In this document: positions 1 through 9,182 of the stretch, one piece after another
Numbering within the stretch: the stretch's first letter is position 1
Layout: each line of letters opens with the position of its first letter
Source: Paenibacillus wynnii
GTDB lineage: Bacteria > Bacillota > Bacilli > Paenibacillales > Paenibacillaceae
DNA length: 64,000 nucleotides
Direction: 5' to 3'
Assembly: GCF_030812855.1 (NCBI RefSeq)
Contig: NZ_JAUSTK010000015.1
Location: 1-64,000 of the forward strand
Translations under genes and position numbers: made by a program
Notes under the pieces: generated by a model
Seen by the model: the letters and a program-made list of their open reading frames with translations, nothing else
Told to the model about the DNA's origin: nothing
Database searches by the model: none

Positions 1-442
1 GCTGGCCAGCAACTGAGATCCTCTTACATCTTACCAAGGAGTCTTTTTGTTTCTCAAACCCAATATTTCTTCATAATAGGAATGCTGCCCGTTAGTTCAA
101 TGAAAATAGAAGTAGCTATCGCAGCAAACTGCCCCTTGTTCGTCCAACTATCGTGTCCCTCTCCTTCGTCATCCATACAAAAATAGACAGTACAGCAATA
201 TGCCAACTGTCTCACTGACTACAAATTGAACAAGTCCCCGAACCCGCCCTCACCTAACCATACATCAGCACGTGGTAGTTACATTAAACAATATACAGCC
301 TAGTTACATGCTATCTCGCACTCTTGTTACATTATTGGGCTAATTAGTTGTGTTTTGTAGATATGGCCCTGCATCTACATCATAGGTCCAACTACCCGTT
401 GGTGGGTTGTGCTCGCCTGTATGATCTCGGTTACCAACTTGT
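1..442. other. gene-free left end
   Basis: No convincing gene is seen in these 442 bases. Around 88-108 there is a motif (CGTTAGTTCAATGAAAA) shared with other intergenic sites in the window, described under the second dispersed repeat family. On the minus strand just below 443 a 36-codon open stretch (NPPTGSW...) runs without a start codon or ribosome binding site; I do not call it a gene. Confidence 0.4.
88..165 (-). repeat. 3'-flank repeat, family 2, partial copy
   Basis: On the minus strand this reads TTTTCATTGAACTAACGGGCAG, and the first 16 bases recur at about 37200. The ACTATCGTG segment near 148-156 resembles the tail of the copies near 33.3 and 35.2 kb. It lies downstream of the DIP1984-family gene in the direction of transcription. 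The assignment rests on short shared words only. Confidence 0.35.
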
Positions 443-904
443 TTAGTTATCTAGTAAATCCGTGCTCCAATTTTTCTCCTGGATCTTGAAGTCCAACTCG
501 CGGTATTTCCTAGACAACTCATCGACTTCTTTTTGAAGATCTGCGATCTCAATAGTCGTATAAAATTTCACTTCTTGCCGGCTATATCGTTCTTGCTTGA
601 TGGAAGCCTCGTTAAGCAATTCATTCAGGATATTGCGATACTTCATGATGCGATCACGTTCCGCCAATGCTTCTGCCAAGCTTATGCCCGTATCGAACTC
701 GCTTAAAGAGTTCGTCTTATTAATCTTCTTCACCCAGACAGCCAAATCATCCAGCGTCCACCTTAATTCATCTAGCAGCTCAGTTGGCGATTCCGAAGGC
801 TTCTCTCCCTCTTGTACCTTTATGACTCTCCCAAGACGCTGCTTGATCTGCGCTACCTTCCGTTGGCAGTCCGCTCGCATTACAAGCGCTTCCGCTAGTC
901 TCAT
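443..904 (-). CDS. DIP1984 family protein
   Basis: This 153-residue soluble protein matches the pattern of the DIP1984 family (sometimes named septicolysin-like): an N-terminal MRLAEALVMRAD helix, a VQEGEKP segment near residue 30, an INKTN motif near 62, RYSRQEVKF near 107 and the closing IQEKNWSTDLL. The composition is strongly helical and charged, with no signal peptide or membrane segment. No enzymatic activity is established for the family as far as I know. GGAGGGG seven bases before the ATG supports the start. It stands alone on the minus strand, about 100 bases from a small membrane-protein gene. Confidence 0.8.
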   Translation of the reverse strand: MRLAEALVMRADCQRKVAQIKQRLGRVIKVQEGEKPSESPTELLDELRWTLDDLAVWVKKINKTNSLSEFDTGISLAEALAERDRIMKYRNILNELLNEASIKQERYSRQEVKFYTTIEIADLQKEVDELSRKYRELDFKIQEKNWSTDLLDN

Positions 905-1002
905 CGCTAATCCCCTCCGATATCTTCAGAACACAAACACAGTAATCTAAATATACCAAATCATATTATATTTTCCAATTGTTTTTTAAGTTGACCATAC
1001 AA

Positions 1003-1182
1003 TTATAATTTTTTCTTTTGTGTTCTTTCAATAAATATCCAAGTGTAATACATCAACCAAAATACAACAGGAACTAAAAACACATAGGGTCTCTGATTTG
1101 CTGGAAGAAAGAAAAATAAAAATAGCCCAATTATTATCATTGGTGGCATTAGAATATAATACTTTTTCTTATGCACGTTCAT
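1003..1182 (-). CDS. small two-helix membrane protein
   Basis: This is a 59-residue hypothetical protein with a basic N terminus (MNVHKKKYY), two hydrophobic segments at about residues 10-25 and 33-50, and a basic tail (RTQKKKL). That suggests a two-pass membrane protein of unknown role. Two starts compete. The ATG at 1182 lies only two bases after GGAGGGG, while the in-frame GTG at 1176 sits at a normal six-base spacing. An upstream in-frame ATG at 1209 has no ribosome binding site. I recognise no family. Base composition is AT-rich compared with the glg genes next to it. Confidence 0.55.
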   Translation of the reverse strand: MNVHKKKYYILMPPMIIIGLFLFFFLPANQRPYVFLVPVVFWLMYYTWIFIERTQKKKL

Positions 1183-1338
1183 CCCCTCCACTTTGTTTAA
1201 TAATAGCAAAAACCAGAAATGCCGGAATCTCCGGTTATCCTCAGTTGATATAAGATTAGGCGCCTTTCCTGTTTATTGCAATGGTATTCACGACGCGAAT
1301 GAGATATTTTCCGGAAAACCAGATATAGAAATACACAA

Positions 1339-1396
1339 AGAAACCTCTCCTTTTGAATGGTTACCCGTACTTCCATTCTACAAAAGAGAGGTTTCT
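1339..1396 (-). terminator. long hairpin, probable glgBA terminator
   Basis: Arms AGAAACCTCTC (1339-1349) and GAGAGGTTTCT (1386-1396) pair perfectly. Inner pairs CTTTTG/CAAAAG and AATGG/CCATT extend the stem. Read on the minus strand, the direction of glgA, the stem is followed by TTTGTG. It lies about 230 bases beyond the glgA stop, with a repeat copy between them. Confidence 0.5.
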
Positions 1397-1447
1397 ATGC
1401 TTTTTTGGGAGATGATTTTGGAATGGATTCCGCTGAACTCAGCGGAA

Positions 1448-1612
1448 GGACGGAACGATTGTGGAAAAGCGTTAGCGGTCGCCCGAAAGTTTTCCTAAGG
1501 AAAACTAGCTTCGAAAGTATAAGCTGTCTCCGGATGTGCACTGCTAAAAGTGTAATTCAATACATCTGGAGACAACAAGCTACTTACGCAACGTTCCGTT
1601 TGCGAAGCGTCC
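1448..1612 (-). repeat. dispersed 3' repeat family 1, copy A
   Basis: This 165-base element is bounded by GGACG and CGTCC and holds a 13-base hairpin, TGTCTCCGGATGT (1525-1537) against ACATCTGGAGACA (1562-1574). It matches copies B (15988-16111) and C (16610-16733) across the flanks (GGAAAAGCG, AGCGGTCGCC, AACGTTCCG). Copy A carries an extra 41 bases at 1484-1524 that form their own hairpin (AGTTTTCCT against AGGAAAACT). The minus strand is given because the neighbouring glgA transcript would read through it in that sense. In the hairpin one pair is C-G here where copies B and C have T-A, a compensatory change. Confidence 0.8.
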
Positions 1613-1625
1613 GTTCACAGCAGAA

Positions 1626-3053
1626 TTAACTCGTAATCTTTTTGTAAATATCAATATACTGCTGTGCAGATACGTTCCAGCTGTAATCACCGGAGAAAGC
1701 GTTCTTGGTCACTTGCTTCCAATGTTCCGGCTTATGGTAGTACGAAACCGCACGGCGTAGTGTAAACATCATGTCATGCGCATTATAGTCGGTAAAGGTA
1801 AAACCATTTCCCTCGCCTGTCAGCTCGTCATAGGCCTGTACGGTATCATTCAAACCTCCTGTTTCTCGTACAACAGGTATGCTGCCATAACGCAGGGCTA
1901 ACAGTTGGCTAATCCCGCAAGGCTCAAACTTGGAAGGCATTAAGAACAGATCGCTGGCAGCATACATTTTGCGTGACAAGGCATCATTGAACAAAATTTG
2001 GGAAGAAAGCTTTGTCGGATAACGCCAAGCCGCTTCACGGAACCAACGCTCATAAATCTCATCTCCGGTTCCAAGCAACACAAACTGTATGTCGTCGTAA
2101 TACAACAGTTCGTCCAGGATACGGGTGATCAGATCAAGGCCTTTGGAATCCACTAGTCGAGTAACCATAGCTATCATGGGGATATGCGGGGCAATAGGAA
2201 GTCCTAATTCCTTCTGTAAACCAATTTTGTTTTCTGTTTTCTTCGCCAGATTGGAACGATATTTGCTGAAAATTTGAGAATCATTCGCCGGATTATAGCT
2301 CTTGGTATCGATCCCATTCACAATCCCGCTCAAATGCTCAGACCGAGAACTAAGCAAACCCTCGAGTCCATAACCATAATAAGGGGTGCGTATTTCTTCA
2401 GCATAGGTTGGACTAACCGTAGTGACGTGATCGCTGTAGACGATACCGCCTTTCATATAATTCACATTACCGTAATATTCAACCCCGCCAAAATAACTGC
2501 TATCCAAGCCAAGCAGCCCGTCCAGCACTTCATAAGGAAACACACCTTGGTATAGCAAATTATGGATGGTGAATACGGTTCGCATGTTCGTGTAGAAAGG
2601 GTTATGACGGTAATGACCTTGTAACAGCATAGGGATAACCGCAGCATGCCAGTCATGGCAATGCAGTACATCAGGTTGGAAATCAATAGCAGGCAGACAT
2701 TCCAGAACAGCGCGGTTGTAGAAAGCAAACCTCTCACCGTCATCCATGTATCCGTAAATTCCATCGCGGGCGCCAAAATAATACTCATTATCGATAAAAT
2801 AAACGGGAATCCCGTCTAAGATGATACGCTCAATTCCACAATATTGGTTGCGCCAGCCTACCAGTACATCCACAACGGCTACAGGCTCCATTTGCGATTT
2901 GAATTTTTCAGGAATTCCCCGGAATTTCGGTAAAATTACTCTTACATCTACTCCCGCGCTTTTCAGGGCTTTCGGCAACGCTCCAATTACGTCCGCTAAC
3001 CCGCCCGTTTTGATAAACGGATGTGCTTCAGCTGCGGCGAATAAAACCTTCAT
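1626..3053 (-). CDS. glgA: glycogen synthase
   Basis: This is a 475-residue GT5 ADP-glucose:alpha-glucan glucosyltransferase. It adds glucose from ADP-glucose to the non-reducing end of glycogen in the cytoplasm. The N terminus has the KTGGLADV motif near residue 16 that binds the sugar nucleotide. The C-terminal Rossmann domain carries FEPCGISQLLALRYG and RETGGLNDTV near residues 375-400. Length is usual for bacterial GlgA. GGGGG seven bases before the ATG supports the start. It follows glgB by 31 bases on the same strand, so the two are almost certainly co-transcribed, and it completes the pathway with the divergent glgC. Confidence 0.96.
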   Translation of the reverse strand: MKVLFAAAEAHPFIKTGGLADVIGALPKALKSAGVDVRVILPKFRGIPEKFKSQMEPVAVVDVLVGWRNQYCGIERIILDGIPVYFIDNEYYFGARDGIYGYMDDGERFAFYNRAVLECLPAIDFQPDVLHCHDWHAAVIPMLLQGHYRHNPFYTNMRTVFTIHNLLYQGVFPYEVLDGLLGLDSSYFGGVEYYGNVNYMKGGIVYSDHVTTVSPTYAEEIRTPYYGYGLEGLLSSRSEHLSGIVNGIDTKSYNPANDSQIFSKYRSNLAKKTENKIGLQKELGLPIAPHIPMIAMVTRLVDSKGLDLITRILDELLYYDDIQFVLLGTGDEIYERWFREAAWRYPTKLSSQILFNDALSRKMYAASDLFLMPSKFEPCGISQLLALRYGSIPVVRETGGLNDTVQAYDELTGEGNGFTFTDYNAHDMMFTLRRAVSYYHKPEHWKQVTKNAFSGDYSWNVSAQQYIDIYKKITS

Positions 3054-3084
3054 TTAAATTCCCCCATGTCTATAAAGATTTGAT

Positions 3085-5022
3085 TTAAATCGGCTCCGTA
3101 ACTTCGTTTTTCCGCTTGCGCCCAATTTTTTTCAGTACCACAAAGCTAAGCGGCGGTAGAGTAATCTCCAAACTGTTCAGTTGATTGTGCCACTCCGACT
3201 TTTCGCTCTTTCGGGGCGCATTGTGAATTCCTGAACCGCCAAAAGCGGTGGTTTCAGAAGTGAAAATCTCTTCATAGGTTCCCGCAGTTGGAACTCCAAT
3301 ACGATATTGAGGATGTTCTATGGGCTGGAAATTAATAATAATCAACAAGGTATCAACAGGCTTTTTACCTTTACGTATAAAAGAAACTACACTTTGTCCA
3401 TTGTCATCCGCGTTAATCCATTGATAACCACCCAAGTCATGATCCAGTTCCCATAAAGCTTTTTCGGATAAATACAGCTTATTCAGGTTTGCCGTAAAAG
3501 CCCGCATTTGGCGGTGACTCTCATAATCCAAGAGAAGCCAGTCTAACCCCTCCTGATCTTTCCATTCGATAAATTGACCAAATTCACCACCCATAAAGAG
3601 CAGCTTTTTGCCGGGATGTGTGATTTGATATCCTAGCAGTTGACGAAGACCCGCAAATTTCTGCTCGTAATTCCCCGGCATCTTATTCAGTAAAGACAGT
3701 TTGCCATGAACTACCTCATCATGCGACAAGGGCAGGGTGTAATTCTCTGAATAGGCATAGCAAATAGGGAAAGTTAGCAAGTTGTGATGGTAGGGTCTCG
3801 CCGCGAAATCATGTTCTATGTACCCCAGGGTGTCGTTCATCCAGCCCATGTTCCATTTGTAATTGAACCCGAGCCCACCCTCATATACCGGAGAGGTTAC
3901 TCCTGGCCAAGCACTGGATTCTTCAGCCATCATCAAGGCCTGCGGATAGTTTTCGAAGATGGTCTTGTTGAGGTTCTGCAGAAATTTAATGGCTTCCAGA
4001 TTCTCGAGCCCACCGTTATTGTTACGCCGGTACTGATGTTCATTTTTCTCAAAGTCTAGTCTCAGCATACTTGTGACTGCATCCACCCGCATTCCGTCAA
4101 TGTGGAACAAATCGAACCAGAATAGGGCATTGGAAATTAAGAAAGATGCAATCTCAGGTTTACTGAAATCAAACGACAGTGTTCCCCATCCCGGTCTCTC
4201 GGCCAGCATCGGATCAGCATATTCGTATAATGGAGATCCATCAAACATCCGAAGCCCATGAGCATCCTTGGCAAAATGGGCCGGAACCCAATCCAGAATA
4301 ACGCCGATTCCTGCCTGGTGACAGCAGTCAATTAAATACATAAGTTCCTGTGGTTCACCGAAACGACTGGTCGCAGCGTAATAGCCCGTTCCCTGATAAC
4401 CCCATGATAAATCATAAGGATGCTCAGCAAGAGGCATGAATTCCACATGTGTATAATTCATCTCAAGTAAATAAGGAATTAGCAATTCACTCATTTCCTT
4501 ATACGTATAATACTCTCCGTCCTCTTTTTGACGCCATGTTCCAAAATGCATTTCGTAAATGTTGAGGGGTTTGTTATACGGAGATTTGCTCTTGCGACGC
4601 CATGCCCCGTCACCCCAGCGATACCCATTTATATTTGCCACAACCGACGCAGTAGCCGGACGAACTTCTGACTTGAATGCATAAGGATCTGCTTTTAAAA
4701 AACTGGAACCGTCTGCTGCAATTATTCTATACTTGTAAAAAATTCCCACATCCATGCCCGGAAAAAAACGACTCCAAAATCCTGATTCGGGTATCTTATA
4801 TAATGAATCCACTTCATGACTTCCGTCCCAGCCATTATGATTACCAGCTAGTCCTACATATGTCGCCTGAGGAGCCCACACGGTAAAGCGCACACCGGAA
4901 ATGCTTTCTTCCACGGCTATGTGCGCTCCCAGAAGGTTGTAGCTACGATAATGGGTACCCTCATGAAATAAGTAAATATCATCAGGGGACGGAATAGTTC
5001 CTGTACTTGGTCGCTCTGCCAA
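3085..5022 (-). CDS. glgB: 1,4-alpha-glucan branching enzyme
   Basis: This 645-residue GH13 branching enzyme makes alpha-1,6 branches in glycogen. An N-terminal CBM48-like domain (about residues 20-120; FTVWAPQATYVGL, NHNGWDG) precedes the catalytic barrel. Conserved strands are visible as DWVPAHF near 240, GMRVDAV with the nucleophile Asp near 315, the acid in MAEES near 370, and LSHDEVVHG near 435. A C-terminal beta domain follows. The start is a TTG at 5022 with GGTGG seven bases upstream; no in-frame ATG nearby is better placed. It is first in a glgB-glgA operon and divergent from glgC, with a 215-base AT-rich region between them. Confidence 0.95.
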   Translation of the reverse strand: MAERPSTGTIPSPDDIYLFHEGTHYRSYNLLGAHIAVEESISGVRFTVWAPQATYVGLAGNHNGWDGSHEVDSLYKIPESGFWSRFFPGMDVGIFYKYRIIAADGSSFLKADPYAFKSEVRPATASVVANINGYRWGDGAWRRKSKSPYNKPLNIYEMHFGTWRQKEDGEYYTYKEMSELLIPYLLEMNYTHVEFMPLAEHPYDLSWGYQGTGYYAATSRFGEPQELMYLIDCCHQAGIGVILDWVPAHFAKDAHGLRMFDGSPLYEYADPMLAERPGWGTLSFDFSKPEIASFLISNALFWFDLFHIDGMRVDAVTSMLRLDFEKNEHQYRRNNNGGLENLEAIKFLQNLNKTIFENYPQALMMAEESSAWPGVTSPVYEGGLGFNYKWNMGWMNDTLGYIEHDFAARPYHHNLLTFPICYAYSENYTLPLSHDEVVHGKLSLLNKMPGNYEQKFAGLRQLLGYQITHPGKKLLFMGGEFGQFIEWKDQEGLDWLLLDYESHRQMRAFTANLNKLYLSEKALWELDHDLGGYQWINADDNGQSVVSFIRKGKKPVDTLLIIINFQPIEHPQYRIGVPTAGTYEEIFTSETTAFGGSGIHNAPRKSEKSEWHNQLNSLEITLPPLSFVVLKKIGRKRKNEVTEPI

Positions 5023-5237
5023 TTCATCACCACCTTAATATATAGGATGCACCTATTACATTACCCCAAACAGTCCCATTTGAAAATGATTTGACGTGAA
5101 AGAAATTTTTTTTTGCATTAAGAAAATAATTAATGTAATTTTTCTTGGTGTACAACAATATATTTCACTTATGTCGTTTCAAGTGGCTGGATTAAGGTTA
5201 TTTCACAAGTATTAACAAAAAATGGGAGGGACAACAA

Positions 5238-6464
5238 ATGAGTAAACAAGATTGCATCGCCATGCTTTTGGCAGGGGGAGAAGGACGGAGATTAGCTCCC
5301 TTAACTTCCAACATGGCAAAGCCTGCAGTCCCATTCGGAGGTCAATATAGAATTATTGATTTTCCTCTCAGCAATTGTGTCAATTCAAAGATTGACACTG
5401 TAGGCGTTCTAACTCAATACAAAGCAGACTCACTTCATAGTCATATAGGTGAAGGTGAGCCTTGGGGTCTCCACAATGGAAATCCCAATAAAGGAGTAAC
5501 CCTTCTTCCTGCCGGAATTGAAGGTAAAGAAACCTATTCTGGAACTGCCGATGCTATTTATAAGAATATTCAATTTATTGACAGCCGCAATCCAGAGCAT
5601 GTACTTATATTGTCTGCTGATCACATCTATCATATGGATTATCGCCAAATGCTGGATTACCATATTCATAAAAATGCTAAAGCCACCATCTCCGTCTTGG
5701 AAGTGCCATGGGAAGAAGCCAGCCGCTTCGGTGTCATGAATGTGGACGATGATCTAAAGATTTCAGACTTCGCCGAGAAACCTAAAGTGCCGAAGAGCAA
5801 CCTGGCTTCCATGGGAATATACATGTTCCGCTGGGAATACTTGAAGGAACATTTGTTAAGAGACGCCGCTAATCCAATGTCAAGCCATGATTTCGGCAAG
5901 GATGTTATTCCCTACATGCTTAATGGTAAAGATGCCCTATTTGCTTACCGTTTTAAGGGCTACTGGCGTGATGTGGGTACCGTTAGCAGCTTATGGGAAG
6001 CACATATGGATTTATTGCAATCAGATAATGGCTGGCAGCTGGATAACGCACGCTGGCCGATGTATAGTCGTGCCCGGAGAACTAAGCTGACTGTTCACAA
6101 ACCGAGAGCGCAGAACCCAACTGCTAGTTCATTGGTGAACGAACATTGTATTTCGGAGGGCAGCCTACAGCATTCTGTTGTATTCGGAGGCGTAGAGATC
6201 GGTAAAATGTCCATAATCAAACATAGTGTAGTTATGCCGGGAGTACGCATTGGACGCGGGGTTCAGATCGAGAATGCCATTATCGGTGAAGGTGCAGTGA
6301 TTAAGGACGGTGCTGTAATCAAGGGAAGTGAAGATCAGATCGTGGTTGTTGGACCTCATGAGATTGTTGCCGCCAAACCTGTTATTCGGACGCAGCCTTC
6401 GCGTCTATTACAGGATATCTATGAGAAAGCCGAACGTCTGCGTGCTGAAGGACTTCCTTCATAA
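5238..6464 (+). CDS. glgC: glucose-1-phosphate adenylyltransferase
   Basis: This 408-residue enzyme makes ADP-glucose from glucose-1-phosphate and ATP, the committed step of glycogen synthesis. The N-terminal nucleotidyltransferase domain shows [19 protein letters not shown] and [20 protein letters not shown] near residue 215 and GYWRDVGT near 240 belong to the sugar-phosphate site. From about 300 on, hexapeptide-like repeats ([20 protein letters not shown]) form the left-handed beta helix. GGGAGG before the ATG fixes the start. No glgD is present beside it, so the enzyme is presumably a homotetramer. It is transcribed away from glgBA and ends in strong hairpin terminators. Confidence 0.96.
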   Translation: MSKQDCIAMLLAGGEGRRLAPLTSNMAKPAVPFGGQYRIIDFPLSNCVNSKIDTVGVLTQYKADSLHSHIGEGEPWGLHNGNPNKGVTLLPAGIEGKETYSGTADAIYKNIQFIDSRNPEHVLILSADHIYHMDYRQMLDYHIHKNAKATISVLEVPWEEASRFGVMNVDDDLKISDFAEKPKVPKSNLASMGIYMFRWEYLKEHLLRDAANPMSSHDFGKDVIPYMLNGKDALFAYRFKGYWRDVGTVSSLWEAHMDLLQSDNGWQLDNARWPMYSRARRTKLTVHKPRAQNPTASSLVNEHCISEGSLQHSVVFGGVEIGKMSIIKHSVVMPGVRIGRGVQIENAIIGEGAVIKDGAVIKGSEDQIVVVGPHEIVAAKPVIRTQPSRLLQDIYEKAERLRAEGLPS

Positions 6465-6487
6465 CAGTAGGCCTTGAATAAATAAGG

Positions 6488-6532
6488 GGCTGTCTCAAAA
6501 GCAGATATTTTTCACGAATAAGACAGCCTTTT
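6488..6532 (+). terminator. hairpin after glgC
   Basis: GGCTGTCT (6488-6495) pairs with AGACAGCC (6521-6528), followed by TTTT. The loop of 25 bases is long for a simple terminator. The arm sequence matches the ends of the 130-base inverted-repeat element at 16439-16568, so it may be a shrunken relative of that element serving as a terminator. Confidence 0.45.
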
Positions 6533-6561
6533 GCACTTCAAAGCATGTAAAAGCTAAAAAT

Positions 6562-6597
6562 CTAGCCAGTCTCCGGGTTATTGGAGACTGGCTAGTT
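6562..6597. terminator. bidirectional terminator between glgC and GNAT gene
   Basis: A perfect 13-base stem, CTAGCCAGTCTCC (6562-6574) with GGAGACTGGCTAG (6583-6595) and an 8-base loop, is followed by TTTTC on the plus strand. On the minus strand it is followed by ATTTTT. It separates the convergent glgC and acetyltransferase genes. Confidence 0.8.
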
Positions 6598-6647
6598 TTC
6601 AATTCTTTTTGCTTTTTTTTGGAGAAAGCCTGACTTCTTCTGGTTAG

Positions 6648-7733
6648 TTAGAATTTATATTTTTGTTCCCATTCTCTATCCAGCATACTCATTTCAATGC
6701 AATCCACATAACCATCGGTGAACCTTGCCGCTTCACGCTGGCTGCCCTCACGGCGAAACCCTGCTGCTTCATAGGATTTCAGTGCCGAAGTATTGAAGTC
6801 GAACACGCCGAGTGATACCCGGTGCAACTCCAACGCTTGAAATGCAATACGCAGCATCTCCTGCATCATTCTAAGACCGATACCCCGGCCCCGATAATCC
6901 GGATCGATGACAACCCTCCCCACCCTAGCGGAACGGTTGTCTCTGTCAATATTGGCGAGACTGATATGGCCTATAACTTGACCAGAAGTTTTATGTACGG
7001 CGCTATAGATTAAGAGGTTAGAATCTACTGAGTGGTTAGCGTTAGTGATGTACTTTAACAGCTCTTGGTCCTCGATCGGGAATGTTAAGGACGGGCCGGC
7101 CCACTGCTTCAAGAACTCCGGTGAATCCGCCCAGCTTTTTAAATACTCAAAATCAGCCTCACCGAAATAGCGAAGTATGATCTCATCTGCATCACCGGTA
7201 TCCTTAAACTTCTCATACAGGTTTACCAGTCGCCCTCCACCCATATCATTAGAACCCATAAAATGAAAACCCAGACTTTGATAATACCGGTTAAGCTTCA
7301 CGTTATGGGCCACGGTATCAAATCTCAGACCTTTAAGGCCCCTTTCGATCGCCAGTTCAGCGGCAAAATAAAGCATTCTACTACCCAGGCCGGATCCCCG
7401 ATAGGATCTTGCAACGGTCAACCGATGCAAATAGGCATACGAATCATCATTCCTTGGTCCCCAATACTGGGGATCCGTGAACTGCAGAGTAAAGAGTCCG
7501 ATAATCTCATCTTTCTCTAAGGCAAAGTAGACCTCTCTATCCTCGAAATAACCGACGATGTCCGCTTCGTTAAACTGACCGGGTGTCCATTGTTTGATTC
7601 CTTTGCTTTCCATCCATCTCGCTGCATCCTGCAGCAGCAATAAAATTTCACCCGCACGGCTAGGTTCACCGCGAACAATAGTTATCGGGCACTGAGAGAG
7701 ATGATTAAGTTCAGCAGCAGTATTTCCCTCCAT
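6648..7733 (-). CDS. tandem double GNAT acetyltransferase
   Basis: This 361-residue protein has two acetyltransferase-fold halves. The first (about residues 15-180) carries the acetyl-CoA loop SYRGSGLGSRML. The second (about 190-355) carries DYRGRGIGLRMM and the RimJ-like SAGFRREG-type ending (YEAAGFRREG). Double GNAT proteins occur among ribosomal-protein and antibiotic acetyltransferases; the substrate cannot be read here. The ATG at 7733 is chosen because GAGGAGG lies seven bases before it. An ATG at 7766, directly next to the kinase stop, has no ribosome binding site. It is the last gene of a minus-strand operon with the sensor kinase and response regulator. Confidence 0.85.
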   Translation of the reverse strand: MEGNTAAELNHLSQCPITIVRGEPSRAGEILLLLQDAARWMESKGIKQWTPGQFNEADIVGYFEDREVYFALEKDEIIGLFTLQFTDPQYWGPRNDDSYAYLHRLTVARSYRGSGLGSRMLYFAAELAIERGLKGLRFDTVAHNVKLNRYYQSLGFHFMGSNDMGGGRLVNLYEKFKDTGDADEIILRYFGEADFEYLKSWADSPEFLKQWAGPSLTFPIEDQELLKYITNANHSVDSNLLIYSAVHKTSGQVIGHISLANIDRDNRSARVGRVVIDPDYRGRGIGLRMMQEMLRIAFQALELHRVSLGVFDFNTSALKSYEAAGFRREGSQREAARFTDGYVDCIEMSMLDREWEQKYKF

Positions 7734-7766
7734 AGCACTGCCTCCTCTTTTTGTTGTAGATATCAT

Positions 7767-9182
7767 TTAATCTTCAGTTTGAGTTAGCACTGGTAGGACA
7801 TCCATCAATGGGAGAATAACAGTGACCTCTGTTCCTTTTCCGAGTTCGCTGTTCAATTCAAGGCGGCCGTTATGGAGCTCAACCAACTGCTGCGAAATTG
7901 CCAAACCCAATCCGGTTCCTCCATTCAGCGCATCGACCTGAAAAAAACGATCCCGTACTCTCAACAGATGCTCTTCACTGATACCTATTCCGGCATCGCG
8001 CACCTTCATAATGGCTTCAGTCTCTGATAATCGCTTTGCTGATAGACCTATAATTGAATCCTCATGAGAGAACTTCACGGCATTGTCGACCAGATTAAGA
8101 AAAACCTGCTTCAACCGATTGGCATCACCTTTTACCATGATGCTCTCTTCACTTTCCAACCGCAGCTGGATCCTTTTCTTCTCGGCCTTCGCCCAAACGT
8201 TAAGAATTGTCTCCTGCAGTAACTCCTTGACGTTAACAGTACCCATAGACAGCTTCATCTCATTTTGCTGCAGCTTGGCGAAATCAAGAATCTCTTCCAC
8301 CAAGCCAATTAGCCGGTCGCTCTCTTTAGAGATAATACCCATCCCAAGCTTCGTTTCCTCGGGATCATAACCTCCGGAGATTAACGTTTCACTCCATCCT
8401 TTTATACTGGTAAGAGGCGTTCGAAGCTCATGTGATATGGACGAGATGAAATCATCTTTGATTTGGTTGCTGCGAACAATTTCTTGGGCCATGTAATTGA
8501 GCGTCGAAGCCAAATCCCCAATCTCGTATTTGTAATTCCCCTTAATTCTTGTATTGAACCTGCCTTTAGCCATCTGTGCAGATACGGCAGTAATGTTATT
8601 AAGCGGTTTTACGATAGAATTTGCCAAGCCAAAGCTGAAAATAACTACGATCGCGAGAACAGCTGCACCAATTCCCACCGACAGTAAGGAGAGATTTAAT
8701 AAATCAGCGTTAATTCCCGCCACAGAGGTTAAGTATCTTAGCACGAAGGTGTCCTTACCGTGAATTTGGAGAACTTTAGAAACCGCCATGACACTCTCGT
8801 TGGTTCCAGGCTGTCTTCCCACCCATCGACCTATGCCGCCCCCTGCTGCTTCGGGCACATCACTCGTAGTAATTATCCGATCAGGCTGAAAGCCTGTTGA
8901 ACTGGTAATCATATCCCCATCCAGTGTCAGCACTTGCAGTTCAGTATTGTAAAGTGTAAAGCTATCAAGCACCTCTTGTAAGGGAACGTTCTCCCCAGAG
9001 AGCTGATATTTCTGGAAATATCCCTCTGCTGTACTGATATGGGTAGTGATTGTAGAGTAAATGCTTTCGTAATAATAGGTACGGATAGCCAGCAAAAAAA
9101 TAACTTCCACCAGGAGAAGCGCTAAGAAGACTACAAGAATGTAGTGCAGGACGATTTGTCTGCGCATCCCCTTCTTAATCAT
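7767..9182 (-). CDS. membrane sensor histidine kinase (HAMP, HisKA, HATPase_c)
   Basis: This 471-residue kinase has a transmembrane segment at about residues 12-32, an extracytoplasmic sensing domain of about 130 residues, a second transmembrane segment near 165-185 and a HAMP linker. A HisKA helix follows, with the phospho-accepting His in ISHELRTPLTSIKG. The HATPase domain has the N box NLVDNAVKFSH, G1 DAGIGIS and G2 GTGLGLAIS. The start at 9182 is the ATG in an ATGA overlap with the response regulator stop. It is the likely partner of the upstream regulator. The extracytoplasmic domain shows no recognisable ligand fold, so the signal is unknown. Confidence 0.9.
   Translation of the reverse strand: MIKKGMRRQIVLHYILVVFLALLLVEVIFLLAIRTYYYESIYSTITTHISTAEGYFQKYQLSGENVPLQEVLDSFTLYNTELQVLTLDGDMITSSTGFQPDRIITTSDVPEAAGGGIGRWVGRQPGTNESVMAVSKVLQIHGKDTFVLRYLTSVAGINADLLNLSLLSVGIGAAVLAIVVIFSFGLANSIVKPLNNITAVSAQMAKGRFNTRIKGNYKYEIGDLASTLNYMAQEIVRSNQIKDDFISSISHELRTPLTSIKGWSETLISGGYDPEETKLGMGIISKESDRLIGLVEEILDFAKLQQNEMKLSMGTVNVKELLQETILNVWAKAEKKRIQLRLESEESIMVKGDANRLKQVFLNLVDNAVKFSHEDSIIGLSAKRLSETEAIMKVRDAGIGISEEHLLRVRDRFFQVDALNGGTGLGLAISQQLVELHNGRLELNSELGKGTEVTVILPLMDVLPVLTQTED

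Larger units (their letters stand above)
1210..1625. other. gene-free stretch with hairpin and repeat copy A
   Basis: No gene is supported here. The stretch holds a long hairpin at 1339-1396 and a 165-base copy of the first dispersed repeat family at 1448-1612, both listed separately. Short open frames across the repeat are by-products of the repeat and lack ribosome binding sites. Confidence 0.5.

Noticed and set aside
340..442. Short open stretch on the minus strand with a protein-like look (NPPTGSWTYDVDAGPYL)
   Set aside because: Only 36 codons, no start codon and no ribosome binding site; an upstream stop cuts it off. It could be a gene relic but nothing supports that.
5023..5237. Operator between glgB and glgC
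   Set aside because: The AT-rich region contains loose inverted repeats (AAGAAAA...TTTTTCTT) and several weak -35/-10 pairs, but none stands out enough to call.
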